DNA from: Yamagishiella unicocca
Lineage: Eukaryota > Chlorophyta > Chlorophyceae > Chlamydomonadales > Volvocaceae
Assembly: GCA_003116995.1 (NCBI GenBank)
Contig: BDSL01000019.1
Location: 558,001-622,000, forward strand
Length of the DNA stretch: 64,000 bases
Direction of reading: 5' to 3'
Positions 43,466 through 53,805 of this stretch are shown here, piece by piece (the stretch's first letter is position 1; every line of letters begins with the position of its first letter). The notes beneath the pieces were generated by a model. The model had not been told where the DNA came from. It did not search any database and was given only the letters and a program-made list of their open reading frames with translations. Made by a program: the position numbers and the translations under genes.

Positions 43466-45733
43466 ATGTTCAACAAGCAATTCTCCCTAGCGCTGCGCGC
43501 TCTGCACATCCCAATTCCTCATGTGAGGCTCTCCCAACAGCAACAGCAACAACTTCAGTCCCGGCGACAGCTGTGCATCTCGGCGGCCCAGGCGCACATT
43601 GCGCCAGTCCTCCAGGTCCTGGCAAAGACCGGCGCGCGATGGGGGGGCTCCGCAGTTCTCTTTGCAGGCGCCGCCTTCGCGCTAGCTCAAAACAATCGCG
43701 CCTCTCAGTCTGATGACACTAGCGACCTGTCCTCAGACGCCATACCCTGGGTGCGGCAGCTGGCCGACGGCGAAGGCGTCGAGGAGGTGTTGTCCCCCGG
43801 TCAACAGCTGAGGCGGCATCCAGTAGGCAAGCTGGTGGTGGATCAGGACCATCTGGTGGGTGGTTTTGCGAGGCCAAAACCTCGGGATGAAGGGGCTGTC
43901 CACGGGATTCCGATCTGGGGGACTGTTAGCCTGGGTTCTTGCTATGTCCTCGCCCCAATTTTGTAACCTGTAGCTTCTAGACAAACTTGCTTTGCCGCTG
44001 CACCGCGCCGCCGAGATGAGGTCCCGGTGATGCCCCAAAAGGAAGATGCGCAAGTCTACGCCGCCCTGCGCACCACGCGCCCACCTACGCCACTGTACGG
44101 CGTATCATAGCTAACGCCGCTGCCGTACGGTCAACCGGTCTCCCTCCCAACGTCTCGTCGCCTCCAGTTCGAGACCATGGTAGCCAGCGGGCAGATCAAG
44201 GAGCTGCGGTGCTTCTATGACACCCGAAAGCGGGTGTTTTACAGCGTGGTTGAGCTCGGCAGGTGAGCCAGGAATGGACGCCCAGGCTGGCCGGGCCCGG
44301 TTGCTGGCTGATGGGGCCGCGGGGGCCTAGTTGCCTGGCTAGGCAACAAACTACCCGACCTACCGTGTGCCCGGATGCGTGTTTGGGATCGCGCGGGGCA
44401 ACGGCTGGACGGGTGCCCTGGGCCCCCCTCTCCTGTCGTACTTGTCGTACTGGAGGGCGACAGCAGCAGCTGCCGGGGTCGTCGCCAATCTGATGTGGGG
44501 GTCGCGGGAGGGCCCGTGGGACCCGCGCCTGTGGCGCGTGTAGACAGGCGCCGAATGGAAGGGACCGTACCTCACTCGATTGGAGGCACCCCCGCCCTCC
44601 GGCCCGGAGCCACACAGGGAGGTGTGTGGGTTTCCTCAGACCGTGCACGGCGGGCTGACGGCGGCGCTGGTGGATGAGACGGCTGGCGGGCTGGCGGTGG
44701 CGCTGTGGCGGGCGGGGGACCTGGGCTTCAGGCCGCCGGCGTACACTGCGCGGCTGGAGGTGGATTACAAGCGGGTGGGTGCGGTATGGCGTTTGGCGAG
44801 GAGGCGGGGCGGGGCGGGGCGGGGCGGGGTCTCTCCCGGGTGAGGTCGGAAGGAAGAATCAGGCAGTGGGCCCGGGCCGCGATGCCCAAGCTACCCCGTG
44901 AGGAAGGGCCGGCCAATGAGCAACAGGGAGAGGCGCTTGTGAGGGGGTAGCGCAACCAGGGAAGCTGGGGGGTTGGGTTTTAGGCGATCAAGCTTGGTGT
45001 TAGTTGGCCACAGAGGCGAAGGTAAGTGGAGTAGAATTGAGGGGCGGGGTGGGGTGCTGTCGGGGAGATGGTCGCCTCCTCGAACTTCCCGGCCCCGCTT
45101 TGGGTGCCCAACACGGCCCACAACACTCCCCCGCGTCTCATGCTGCTAACCCTCGCGCCGCCCCCTCGTGTCCTGCCGTGGATGCCCTCCCGCCCCCCCC
45201 CTCGCCCCTCCTCCCCAGAAAATACCCAATGGCTCCATCATCCTGATTGCGACGGAGGTGGACAAGGTGGTGAACCGGAAGGTGCGCGCGGGTGCCAGCC
45301 AGGGCCCCGCCACCTGCATCCCCAGCGACGACCGGGTCAATACCCAAATCGCATCAAACACGTATATACGACGTCATAGCCACGCATCGTCACAACCACA
45401 TGAATCGTCACACCTCGTCACAACCACATGAATCGTCACACCCAGTCCTGTCTTTTGTATCCTCAACCCAGTTCTCCAGCATGCATCTCAAAACGTATGT
45501 TTTAAACGGTTTTTTCTCCATCCACGGGTCTTCCGCGAAACACCCCCCCACCGCGCCAACATCCTACCCGCACCTGCGACCCCCGCCCCCAGGTGTGGCT
45601 GCGAGCCACCGTCAGCGACGGCAAGGGCGCCGTGTACGCCACAGGCCGGGCGCTGTTCGTGGCACCGCGCTGGCTGCCCGACTGGATCAGCTCAATCACG
45701 GGGAAGGGAGGAGCGGGGGCGGCGCTCGCGTGA
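43466..45733 (+). CDS. Hotdog-fold (4HBT/THEM4-like) thioesterase, 5 exons
   Basis: Exons 43466-43855, 44168-44262, 44618-44774, 45219-45281 and 45593-45733 give 281 aa with closed phases. The N-terminal 130 residues have a basic, Ser/Gln-rich, transit-like start and a hydrophobic stretch (AVLFAGAAFALA) that may be a membrane segment. The hotdog domain has FYDTRKRVFYSVVELG, then FPQTVHGGLTAALVDET (the HGG-helix motif of acyl-CoA thioesterases of the THEM4/PaaI group), LEVDYKR, VVNRKVWLRATV and GRALFV. The substrate is likely an acyl-CoA, but its chain length cannot be inferred. The start could instead be an upstream in-frame GTG, though ATG 43466 is preferred. A small extra exon in 43970-44100 cannot be excluded. 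Confidence 0.8.
45451..45550 (+). repeat. Dispersed repeat family S, copy in thioesterase intron 4
   Basis: CTCCAGCATGC at 45474, then AAACGTATGTTTTAAACGG, a T run, and TCCACGGGTCTTCCGCGAAAC. It resembles the copies at 19868 and 47939. Here it lies sense to the host gene. Confidence 0.75.
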
Positions 45734-47670
45734 GGCCGGGGAGAGGCTGGCTGGGAGCGGCTGCAAGTTGTGTCATGTCACGCCCGTGGCACGCTGCGTT
45801 AGGTGGTAGACAATTATATATCGCTTTGCGTTGCAGTGCGCTGCGCTGGGTGCCGATGCTAGGTCATCGGGGGAGCCCATGCTCCTCGGGAGGGGGTCCT
45901 TGGCCTCTCGGACCCCTGGGCCCATGGCCTCACACCACCGCACCTGGCCGGTCCGGAAGCGGTCAAAGCGTCGCTAGCATTCGGAGGAAATCGATTCCAC
46001 GTTTTTGTCGACGCCTCGTCTGCCTAATATACTATCGGCAAAGGCGTTGCGTGGAGTGTTTCGTAAATCTGTTTCAGACCAGGCGACATTCTGTTTCAGA
46101 CCAGGCGACATCATAGTTGTTGTCGTCGTCATCGTCGAACGGAAGTATCAGCTACAGATGCGGATGCGCGGGTTTGAAGAGGGGTTCAGTGCGCGTGCGC
46201 AGTGCTCCAGGAGCTTGACGGTAAGGTTGTTTGAGAGGGGAGCGGCGAGTAGCAAAGACGAATAGGTCGACGGCACTGTGGTACGGCACTGCAGGAAGGC
46301 AATTTTGACGCTGGCATCGCGAGTGCAGGTTCAGGTGTGTGCAGGGACGAGGGGGGGCCTTATATGCATCATTTCTCAGTGCAGGGCGAAGCCATGGGCT
46401 TCCTAGCCGCGCAGCTTATTATCTGCTTTCTAAAGCACCCGCGACTGCCTTCTTTGCGCAGCGTTATAAGTATCATGAGTGTCAGCGGCTGCCCAGCAAT
46501 ACAACAACCTGAGGAGCGGCCCCAGCGCCTCCCTGCGCATTGCGGAGGGGCGGAGGCGGCATTGGAGGGCGCTCACCGCGATGCGGCGCTCACCACGATG
46601 CAGTGTAGCTTGGGGGCCCTTTTTGTCCGGGCCTAGCCGTGACTACGGTATTGGGAGGCTTGGGGAGCAAGGCGAGGCGAGGTATACTGATGCTGCCAGA
46701 GACAAGCACCAAGCTCGTGATGTTGGTATGGCTGAGGGAAACACGGTGTGCGGTAGTAGGTGTGCGTCTCCAAAGTCGGGCGGCGTTAGTGTTCCCGAGT
46801 AATGTGGATAATTTGGAGGTGGAGGGTGCCGATTTCCTCTGCGGTTTCTGTTCTGGTCGCGCGTCGTAAGAGGAACCAGGTTTGTGCCAGGACACGTTTT
46901 GCAGAGCTGGTTGGGGTGAAGGTTTCTGTTCGGTTCAGTGCTTCAATCCACTCCACTCTGGAGCTACGTACGTGTTGGTGCGTGCGCAGCCAAGGGGAAA
47001 TAGCTACCTGTCTGCTACCCCCAGGAGCGGACCACAACAGGTGGCTAGCACAGGCCCCTGGTGCCTTTGCTGGCATTGCTGATCACCCCTATCCAAGGCA
47101 TCGACTTGAAATGTTTTCGTACCCCGTTGTCTGCCCCCGTACCCCTGATAAACCGCTAGGGAGCAGATGTGGCAGACTGGGCCACATTGCGAATCATCCC
47201 GCTGTCGTCGATCGGCGGCGTTTGCCATCTTCCGCACCACACGTTTCGGCGGCTCCAATCGGGCAGCACATCGATGACGTCGCCGCCCCAGCCCTCCGTA
47301 ACAGCCTCGGACCAGTGCCTTCTGTAGAGAGTCTGCCGAGCACCGCCACCGCGCACACACGGGAAGTCACGAGTGCACCCTCTTTCCCTCCCTCACGAAT
47401 GCACCCTCCCTCGCCTTCCGACCCGCACGCACATTGAGTAACGGGGTATTTTGGCGACCCGCACACTCATACCCCTTTCCTGCCGTCCACCTACCTCAAT
47501 CGGTCCGGACATCACACCTTCCACTCCAGGCCCCACCACCCAATGCTCCGCACACGGGGGTCGGACGCATAGCAACGGTCCTAGCCGTACGGCGCACTGC
47601 TGACGTCAGCCGCGGTTAGTTGCAGCGGCGTGCCAGCAGCGTCACGTCACCGCGATAAATGCACTAGATT

Positions 47671-47797
47671 GCCACGTCAATACTAGGCTGCCACGTCGTA
47701 CTAGCTGCCACGTCGTACTAGGCTGCCACGCCATACTAGGCTGCCACGTCATACTAGGCTGCCATGTCGTACTAGGCTGCCATGTCGTACTAGGCTC
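47671..47797. repeat. 18-bp tandem repeat
   Basis: About seven diverged copies of GCCACGTCGTACTAGGCT with one-base length changes. Each copy carries an ACGT core (some ATGT), which could bind bZIP-type factors, but no function is shown. Confidence 0.85.
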
Positions 47798-47938
47798 CCA
47801 CGTCATCACGACGTGGCGACCTGCAGTGACCCTCCTTCCCGTTCCCGCACCGCCACCGCCCTCACGCCACAACCCGCACGCAGCTCCCGGGGCGCCCGCG
47901 CGCGCGCGCATGGAGCCACTCCCTCCCTTCCCCCCACC

Positions 47939-48110
47939 CTCCAGCATGCATATCAAAACGTCTGTTCTAAACGGTTTTTTCGGGCATCCACGGGTCTTCC
48001 TCGAATCCCCCCACCCTCACGGGTCAATCCAAGTGCGCCCACAGAATAGGTGTCTCAAGACAATGCGCCCGCTATCCTATCCATGTCGCGTAAACGGATT
48101 CTCTGCCACC
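47939..48110 (+). repeat. Dispersed repeat family S, longest intergenic copy
   Basis: It starts CTCCAGCATGC and continues AAACGTCTGTTCTAAACGG, T run, CATCCACGGGTCTTCCTCGAA. It then runs into GCGCCCACAGAATAGGTGTC and ATGCGCCCGCTATCCTATCC. The second half matches the copy at 50068-50165 in gene B, and the first half matches those at 19868 and 45451. It thus links the partial copies into one family. Confidence 0.75.
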
Positions 48111-48436
48111 CTCACAGTTTTTCCTCGCAACCCTCACACCGGCAGCCCCCCGAACGCACCGAGGGCCCTGCCCTCGCCGCGGCGGCAACCCACCCCCACA
48201 CATGCGCAGCAGTGCGGAACCTCGCGGCTCACTCAATCACAGCCACTCAAACCTGGGGTGCTCCCGAGTCCCTGTTCGCAACACAATGCCGGCTTTGGCA
48301 ATCGTTCGTACTCCGTGTGTGTCGAGCAAGAACTGTGTCGATCACGTACTGTGTCACGACACATACACGCATGCCGCACATATTTTCGCAGCTTGCCTAA
48401 ACAAGAAACACGCTGCGGCTGATTGATGTCATTGCC

Positions 48437-48530
48437 ACCACCACCACCACCACGGGTCTTCCTCAAAACCACCACCACCACCACCACCACGGGTCTTCCT
48501 CGAAACCACCACCACCACCACCATTTCCAC
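48437..48530. repeat. CCA microsatellite with two embedded family S cores
   Basis: Runs of CCA/CAC flank two copies of CACGGGTCTTCCTC(A/G)AAACC at 48451-48470 and 48489-48508. It lies just downstream of the stop codon of minus-strand gene B. Confidence 0.85.
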
Positions 48531-48545
48531 CACGTCATGATCCTG

Positions 48546-51500
48546 TCAGCTGTCATCCTTTGTCCTATCCACCGTCGCCCCGCCGCCCCTGTCGCCCCTC
48601 ACCAGCGCCTCCAGCTCCGCCAGGTCACCGTCGCGGCCCGCCATAAACGCCAGCCACTTGTGCGTGGCGGTGTACGACGCCATGTTGCCGTACAGGTAGG
48701 CGGCGCTCTGCTGGAAGTTCTGGAAGTGGCGGCCGCGGCCGTGGTGGCTGGCGGCGTTGCGCACCAGCCACTTGCACCGCACATCGCACTTGCCGCGCAG
48801 CATGACCGTCAGCGGGTCGTGTAGGGCCCACTTGGCCGCCTCGGACGAGAACAGCACATAGTTGGCATCGTACAGCGCCAGCGTGGAGGCGCCCGGGTCG
48901 GTGAAGCCGTACCCGGCCTCCCACAGGCACGCTGACAGCAGCGCATCGCCACCCGGGGCGCGAATGATGCGCATAAAACAGGCCTTCATCCGCTCGGACG
49001 ACAGCCGCCGCAGCAGCCCCACCGAGAAGATCATGCCTGCGCCGCCGTGGCCCCCCGAGGCAGAGCACGCCAGGCCCGCGATACTGCGGTCCTTGGGTAG
49101 GGACGGCGTGCAAGCCGCCTGTGCGGTGCAGAAGGGGCAAGCGGGACGAGGCACGTAACGCATGCCCGGCACGGACGCGTTGGCGCCCAGGTGTGCGATG
49201 AGCGCCTGCGAGCGGTTGAAGTCGGTGAAGGTGCGCTTGGAGAGAAGCACCTTGAGGTCGGGGTCGTCCAGGTTGGCGGTGCTGCGCGTGCCCAGGACGA
49301 AGCGGAGGTAGCTGCGGAGGGGGGGGGGCGGGGAGGGGGGGAGTGGAGGGTGACCGGAAGGGCTGGGAGGAGGTTGGAGAGGAGGAGCACGGGGTATGCA
49401 CACGTGTGTGCGTGGGTGGCATCGACGGCTCCAGGGAGGCTACTTGGGTGGCATCGACGGCTCCAGGGAGGCTACTTGGGTGGCATCGACGGCTCCAGGG
49501 AGGCTACGTGGGTGGCATCAATGGCTCCAGGGAGGCTACCATGCTATTGAGGACGCGGGTGCGTGTTGAGTTGTGGCGACGTGGGGGATAGCCTTTTGTG
49601 CGTGTGTGTGTGTGTGGGTCTCTGTGTTTTTCAGCATCGCTGGCTTTCCTCGCTGTGCTATCGCTCGCGGCAGGCCTCAACCCCACCCGTCCCACCGCAC
49701 CCGTCCATTACGGCCGTAATATTCGGGATGTGCATAGGGTGATGCGGAACCGCCGCTGCCCCCTCCCCCTCCTCCGCCGGCGGCGGGGGGTCCGCGTCCA
49801 CCGCCAGGTGACACGGCAGGCAGCGGGGGGAGAACAGATTGGGGTGGCGGGAGCGGTACCACAGGTTGTCGGAGATGGCGAGGGGCAGCTCGGGATCCAG
49901 GTGGGCTAGCAGGCGCTGCGGAGTGGGTGGCGGGGTGGGGGGGGGGAGAAGACCCGGTTACACGAAGTAGGAAACGGAGGGCAGAAGCGGAGGGCAGAAG
50001 CAGAGGGTAGGGTTGTGGGGTGAAGGCTACTCGGAGGAGGGTCGTCCGGTGTACAACCGGTAGTCAGTTCCAGTGCTCCAGCATGCGCCCACAAAATTGG
50101 TGTCCGACGACCATGCGCCAACTATCCTGTCCCGTTGCGTAAAACGGTTTTTATACACCCCCCCTTCCTCGAGTAATCAGTTCCTTCCTGGTACCCCCCT
50201 TCCTCGTCGCGCCCACCTTGACAGCTGGCATGTAGAACAGCGTGTCGTCATCGCCGTACAACAGCCACTTGTAGGTTTCGCCAAAGTGCCTGCGCATCAG
50301 GGGCCGAACCGCAAAGCCGGCTGGAGCCCTCCGGATGGTACCGGTACTAGGACTAGGGAGGTAGAAGGACGGACCAGCGACGATGTCGACCAGGTCGGCA
50401 GTAGCCAGCCCACTGCCGCAATCCACCCCTCCAATCCAACTCTTCCCTCTCTCCCTTGCCCATTGCCCCTCCTCTGCCCTCCTCCGCCCCATCACCGGGT
50501 CGCCTCCACATCATGGGCTCGCAGCTCCTTCACCCCCCCCAGCCGGGTCGCGGAACCGGGTATCCTCACCACCCCCGCCAACCGGCCGCCGCACCCCATC
50601 CATGAATTTTCCTCACAAACCCGCGCACCTCCGCTCCTAACTTCCTCTTTTCCTCCTACGACCGCTGTACGCATTCCCACCACCACCATCACCGCCACCA
50701 CCACGCGACTCACTCGTGAGCCAAAAAGGGCGCCATCGCCGCCCTCGTGTCGCCCCGCATGTGGCCGTGGAACTGCGGCCCCAGGTCACCCCGCGTCTCA
50801 TCCGGGAAGTAGCCGTAGCGCTCGCCGTGCTTCTGCGTCCGCGGCGAAAACCACGAGCAGGAGTACCCGGCACGAGAGGAGCGGGCGGATCAGGCGAGGC
50901 GGTTCGGGATACATGCGGCGACAGGTACTGATGGATTGCACGGTGGACCCTGAAAAAATGAGGGCCCAGCGGCCAGCGGCCAGGGTCCCTGGCGGTGCCC
51001 CCCCACCGACGAGCCCGCACCTCACCTCATTCAGCGAGTTGAGCGCCGGCAGATCCTCCGTGTTGTTGACGGCGATGAAGGCGCGGATGCCCCGCCGCCA
51101 CGAGCGAGTCGACTGCGCCAGCAGGTAGCGCGAGGGGAAGGAGCCCGTGGCGAAGACAAAGTCCGAGGACCTGTACGACACTGGCGGCAGCTTGTACGGC
51201 TTGGTCGGGTCGAACGGCAGGCGCTTGGACAGCAGCAGCTCGCGGAACGCCTGCTGCGCATCCGACACCTCGTCCTCCTCCCCCTCCGCATCCTTGTCGC
51301 CGTCGTCATCCTCGTCCTCGTCTTTGTCAGGCTTGCGTGAAGTGCGGTCGCGCTTCGCGCGTTTGGGCTTTGCGGCGCCCTCGCCAGCCGCGCCGTCGTC
51401 GGCGCCAGCTAGGAGGGCCTCCACGTCTCCCGAGGGGTTGACGTCCACTGCAATGACGCCCCCGCTGAAGGTCACGATGCCGGGCGGAGCATCCGATGCC

Positions 51501-51943
51501 ACGTGAGGGTCGTCGTCCGCCGCCTGCGGCCCGCCCTTCTGCGCGGTCCCGCCGTACTTGCGCCAGCCGTACGGCATCAGCCCGCCGTACTGGCCCCCGT
51601 CGGCAGCCGCCGGTGTGGCGGCGGCGGCCTTGCTGGCGCGGTCCCACAGCCAAGTCCACCCGGCTGCGGCGCAGGGCACCGGGAGGAGGGCTCCCTGGAG
51701 CGCCGCCGTGAGGAGCACGGACAGCAGCAGCGAGGAGGGGCTCAGGCGCCCCAAGCCACCCCCGCCGCTGAGGCTGCGGCTGGTGCCCTCCCAGGCAGAC
51801 CGAGTCCGGGCGGCGCCCCTGGTGCTCGCTTCCTCCCCGGCTCCAGCCGTCGAACACGTCCGCTCCTCCCGCTGCCCGTCCTTGGGCAGCTCGGGTCGCG
51901 GCTGCTGCCCCGGACCCGGGCGCTGTTTCCTCAGCCGTGCCAT
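48546..51943 (-). CDS. Fringe-like (DUF604/GT31-type) glycosyltransferase, gene B
   Basis: Exons 51943-51026, 50832-50714, 50289-50217, 49915-49701 and 49311-48546 give 696 aa with closed phases. After a basic N terminus, LSPSSLLLSVLLTAALQGALL is a likely type II signal anchor, placing the catalytic part in the Golgi lumen. A stem follows with an acidic DEDEDDDGDKD run. The catalytic region has FVFATGSFPSRYL, GDTRAAMAPFLAHE, HFGETYKWLLYGDDDTLFY (DxD), LAISDNLWY, CLPCHL, VPRPACPFC, GGHGGAGMIFSVGLL and YGFTDPGAS, in the same order as gene A. The C-terminal half is one uninterrupted exon, unlike gene A. The frame stays open upstream of ATG 51943 to another ATG at 52834, so a longer N terminus cannot be excluded. 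ATG 51943 is chosen because it puts the anchor near the N terminus. Confidence 0.87.
50068..50165 (+). repeat. Dispersed repeat family S, partial copy in gene B intron 3
   Basis: CTCCAGCATGC at 50076, then GCGCCCACAAAATTGGTGTC, ATGCGCCAACTATCCTGTCC and GCGTAAAACGG. It matches the second half of the intergenic copy at 47939-48110. It lies antisense to the host gene. Confidence 0.75.
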
Positions 51944-53185
51944 GCCGCGCGTGCAGCCGGCCAGGCCGCTGCACTGCTGCGGCACTGAGCAGGGAGAGGT
52001 GTGGGCGTCGTGACGGTGGTAGGACCGGTGGTGCCCATCGGCGCGGTGAGTTTCGGTTACGTCGTCGACGAGGTGATGGGCAGGGCAGGAGAGCCGCGAG
52101 GCTGCGGCCGACTGGGGCCCCGGTGGGTGAGAATTGGCGACCGGGCACGCGCCGGGCTCGCGCAGGGGCCCCGTGCCTTCCAGCTGTGGATGCGAGGAGC
52201 AGCCGGGCGTTGTTGGCTCGTACGGCAACTGGTGTCGTACGGCAGAACGGGTTGGCGTCAGGGGGCTGGCACTAGCCCTGCTGTCGCAGGTGCTGGGGCT
52301 GGCGGTGCTCGCAGCCGCAGTAGCCGGGCCACTGCACCCGGCTCCGCGTTCGGCGGTGCTGTGTTGGGCCCTGCTTTCAAGTTGGTTGCAGCGGTTGCAG
52401 GCGCAATGGCAAATAGCAGTCGCGCGTCGGCATTCGGCGCTGCCACAGCCACGGCCTCTGGGGTTTTGGAGCGGACCGCAGGGGCGCGTTGCAGCCGAGT
52501 CGGGGCAGCTACCGAGCTGGAGCTGAGCTGAGCCGGCCACCAGGGACGCATCTGCACCTGTGGACTTCTGCATGTCGATATGATGGGCTAATGTAATTGA
52601 TCCATGCTGCGTTGGGCCGGGGACTCCTACGCGACGAGGGGGGCTGCACGGCGTACTACCGTTCAGACTCCAACTCCTCGTGCCGGCCCATTTGCCGACG
52701 ACGTGGATTTCCTCAAGAGGTGCATAATCAAGCGTCACTGCTGCGGTCGCATTGCTATCGTCTGTCTGGTGGGCTAGTGCGACGCATCGACCACCACTGT
52801 AGCATTCCCATGCACTGTCAGCAGTGCACAACATAGCTTCCTAAATCCACTTAATAATTATACGCATGTTTACCCATGACTGACGTAAGCTTGTGGGCGT
52901 CGCCCTGCAACTGCAAGTCAAAGTCGCGGAAAGGACTGTTGAAAGCACTCATGGAATAAAATTACGAAGGGCGTAAGCTAGGTTGCCTGCAGCCGATTCA
53001 AGAAGTTCACAAGTGCCGCTGCATGACGGTGCAGGTGAGGATGGGTTACTGTACGGCGGGAGGCGGGAAACTGCAATCTATAATTGTGTCATTTCCAAAA
53101 TTGCTACCCATTAGGTACACAGCCAGTAATAGTCCTTGCATTCGTTCTAATATTCGGCTTTCCAACCTAATCATTGGCATTCATC
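51944..53185. other. Divergent intergenic region between gene B and RPA3
   Basis: About 1.2 kb separating two divergent genes, presumed to hold both promoters. The gene B reading frame is open through much of it, but codon composition there is less biased and no domain is seen. No other gene was recognised. Confidence 0.45.
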
Positions 53186-53578
53186 ATGGAGGAGGCCACC
53201 CCGCGTGTAAACTTTGAGACTATGCAGCGCTACCATGGCAAGAAAGTTATCATTTGCTGCCAGATTAGCCAAATAGACAATGGGCAAGTGCGTGTGATGA
53301 CGTCCGACAAGGGTGAAGTGACCATCCAAGGGGGATCCTCGCCTTATGAAGGCCGCTTCGCCGAGGTGCTCGGCACCGTAGTCAATCCGAACACGATCCA
53401 AGAGGTTGAGCACACGAACTTGTGCGACAATTTCAGTGAGTTTCAGTTGTTTCATAGGTTCGCGGAACTGTTCGATGCTTGATTTACAAATGCCGTTCCC
53501 TGAACAGGCCTTGACATGTACAACGAGCTAGTGAAGCTGTCGCACAAGGACGCCTATATCGGCATGTTCAGCACGTAA
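53186..53578 (+). CDS. RPA3: Replication protein A small subunit (RPA3, 14-kDa type)
   Basis: Two exons, 53186-53435 and 53508-53578 (phase 1 junction), encode 106 aa, the normal size of this OB-fold subunit. RPA3 is the trimerisation partner in the RPA complex that coats single-stranded DNA in replication, repair and recombination. Characteristic stretches are VNFETMQRYHGKKV at the N terminus, a central barrel region (VTIQGGSSPYEG, FAEVLGTV) and the C-terminal helix LDMYNELVKLSHK used for trimerisation. ATG 53186 is the first ATG in frame. The sequence is short and divergent, as usual for this subunit, so the call rests on length and overall pattern. Confidence 0.85.
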
Positions 53579-53708
53579 CTGGAGCTGCTGCCCCACACGC
53601 AGCATGGCGCAGCATGACCGGGAATTCGCGGTGGCCGCTGGCGCCGAAACAAAACTTGGCAAGCATTGCCAACAGCGGGATAGTGCGCCGGCGAAGCTTT
53701 TGTTCACA

Positions 53709-53713
53709 TGTAA
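53709..53713 (+). terminator. Probable TGTAA polyadenylation signal of RPA3
   Basis: TGTAA, the volvocine algal polyadenylation word, occurs 131 bases after the RPA3 stop codon. It is about 93 bases before the end of the converging epimerase coding region. Confidence 0.55.
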
Positions 53714-53805
53714 GCTGCCAGCGGCAGGTACCGGAAAAAGATGTCCAAAGGCAGACGCTCCACTTGCATCCCAGTCCTTCATTGCTGTCATCCATTTACA
53801 CTTGC

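Larger units (their letters stand above)
45734..48545. other. Intergenic region between thioesterase and glycosyltransferase B
   Basis: No gene recognised in about 2.8 kb. It contains an 18-bp tandem repeat at 47671-47797 and family S sequences at 47939-48110. A CCA-rich tract with two embedded S cores lies at 48437-48530. The part adjacent to 48545 is probably the 3' untranslated region of gene B. Confidence 0.5.

Noticed and set aside
43971..44100. Extra thioesterase exon (coding-like DKLALPLHRAAEMR or EDAQVYAALRTTR)
   Set aside because: No pair of splice sites keeps phase with the flanking exons; the four-intron model closes without it.
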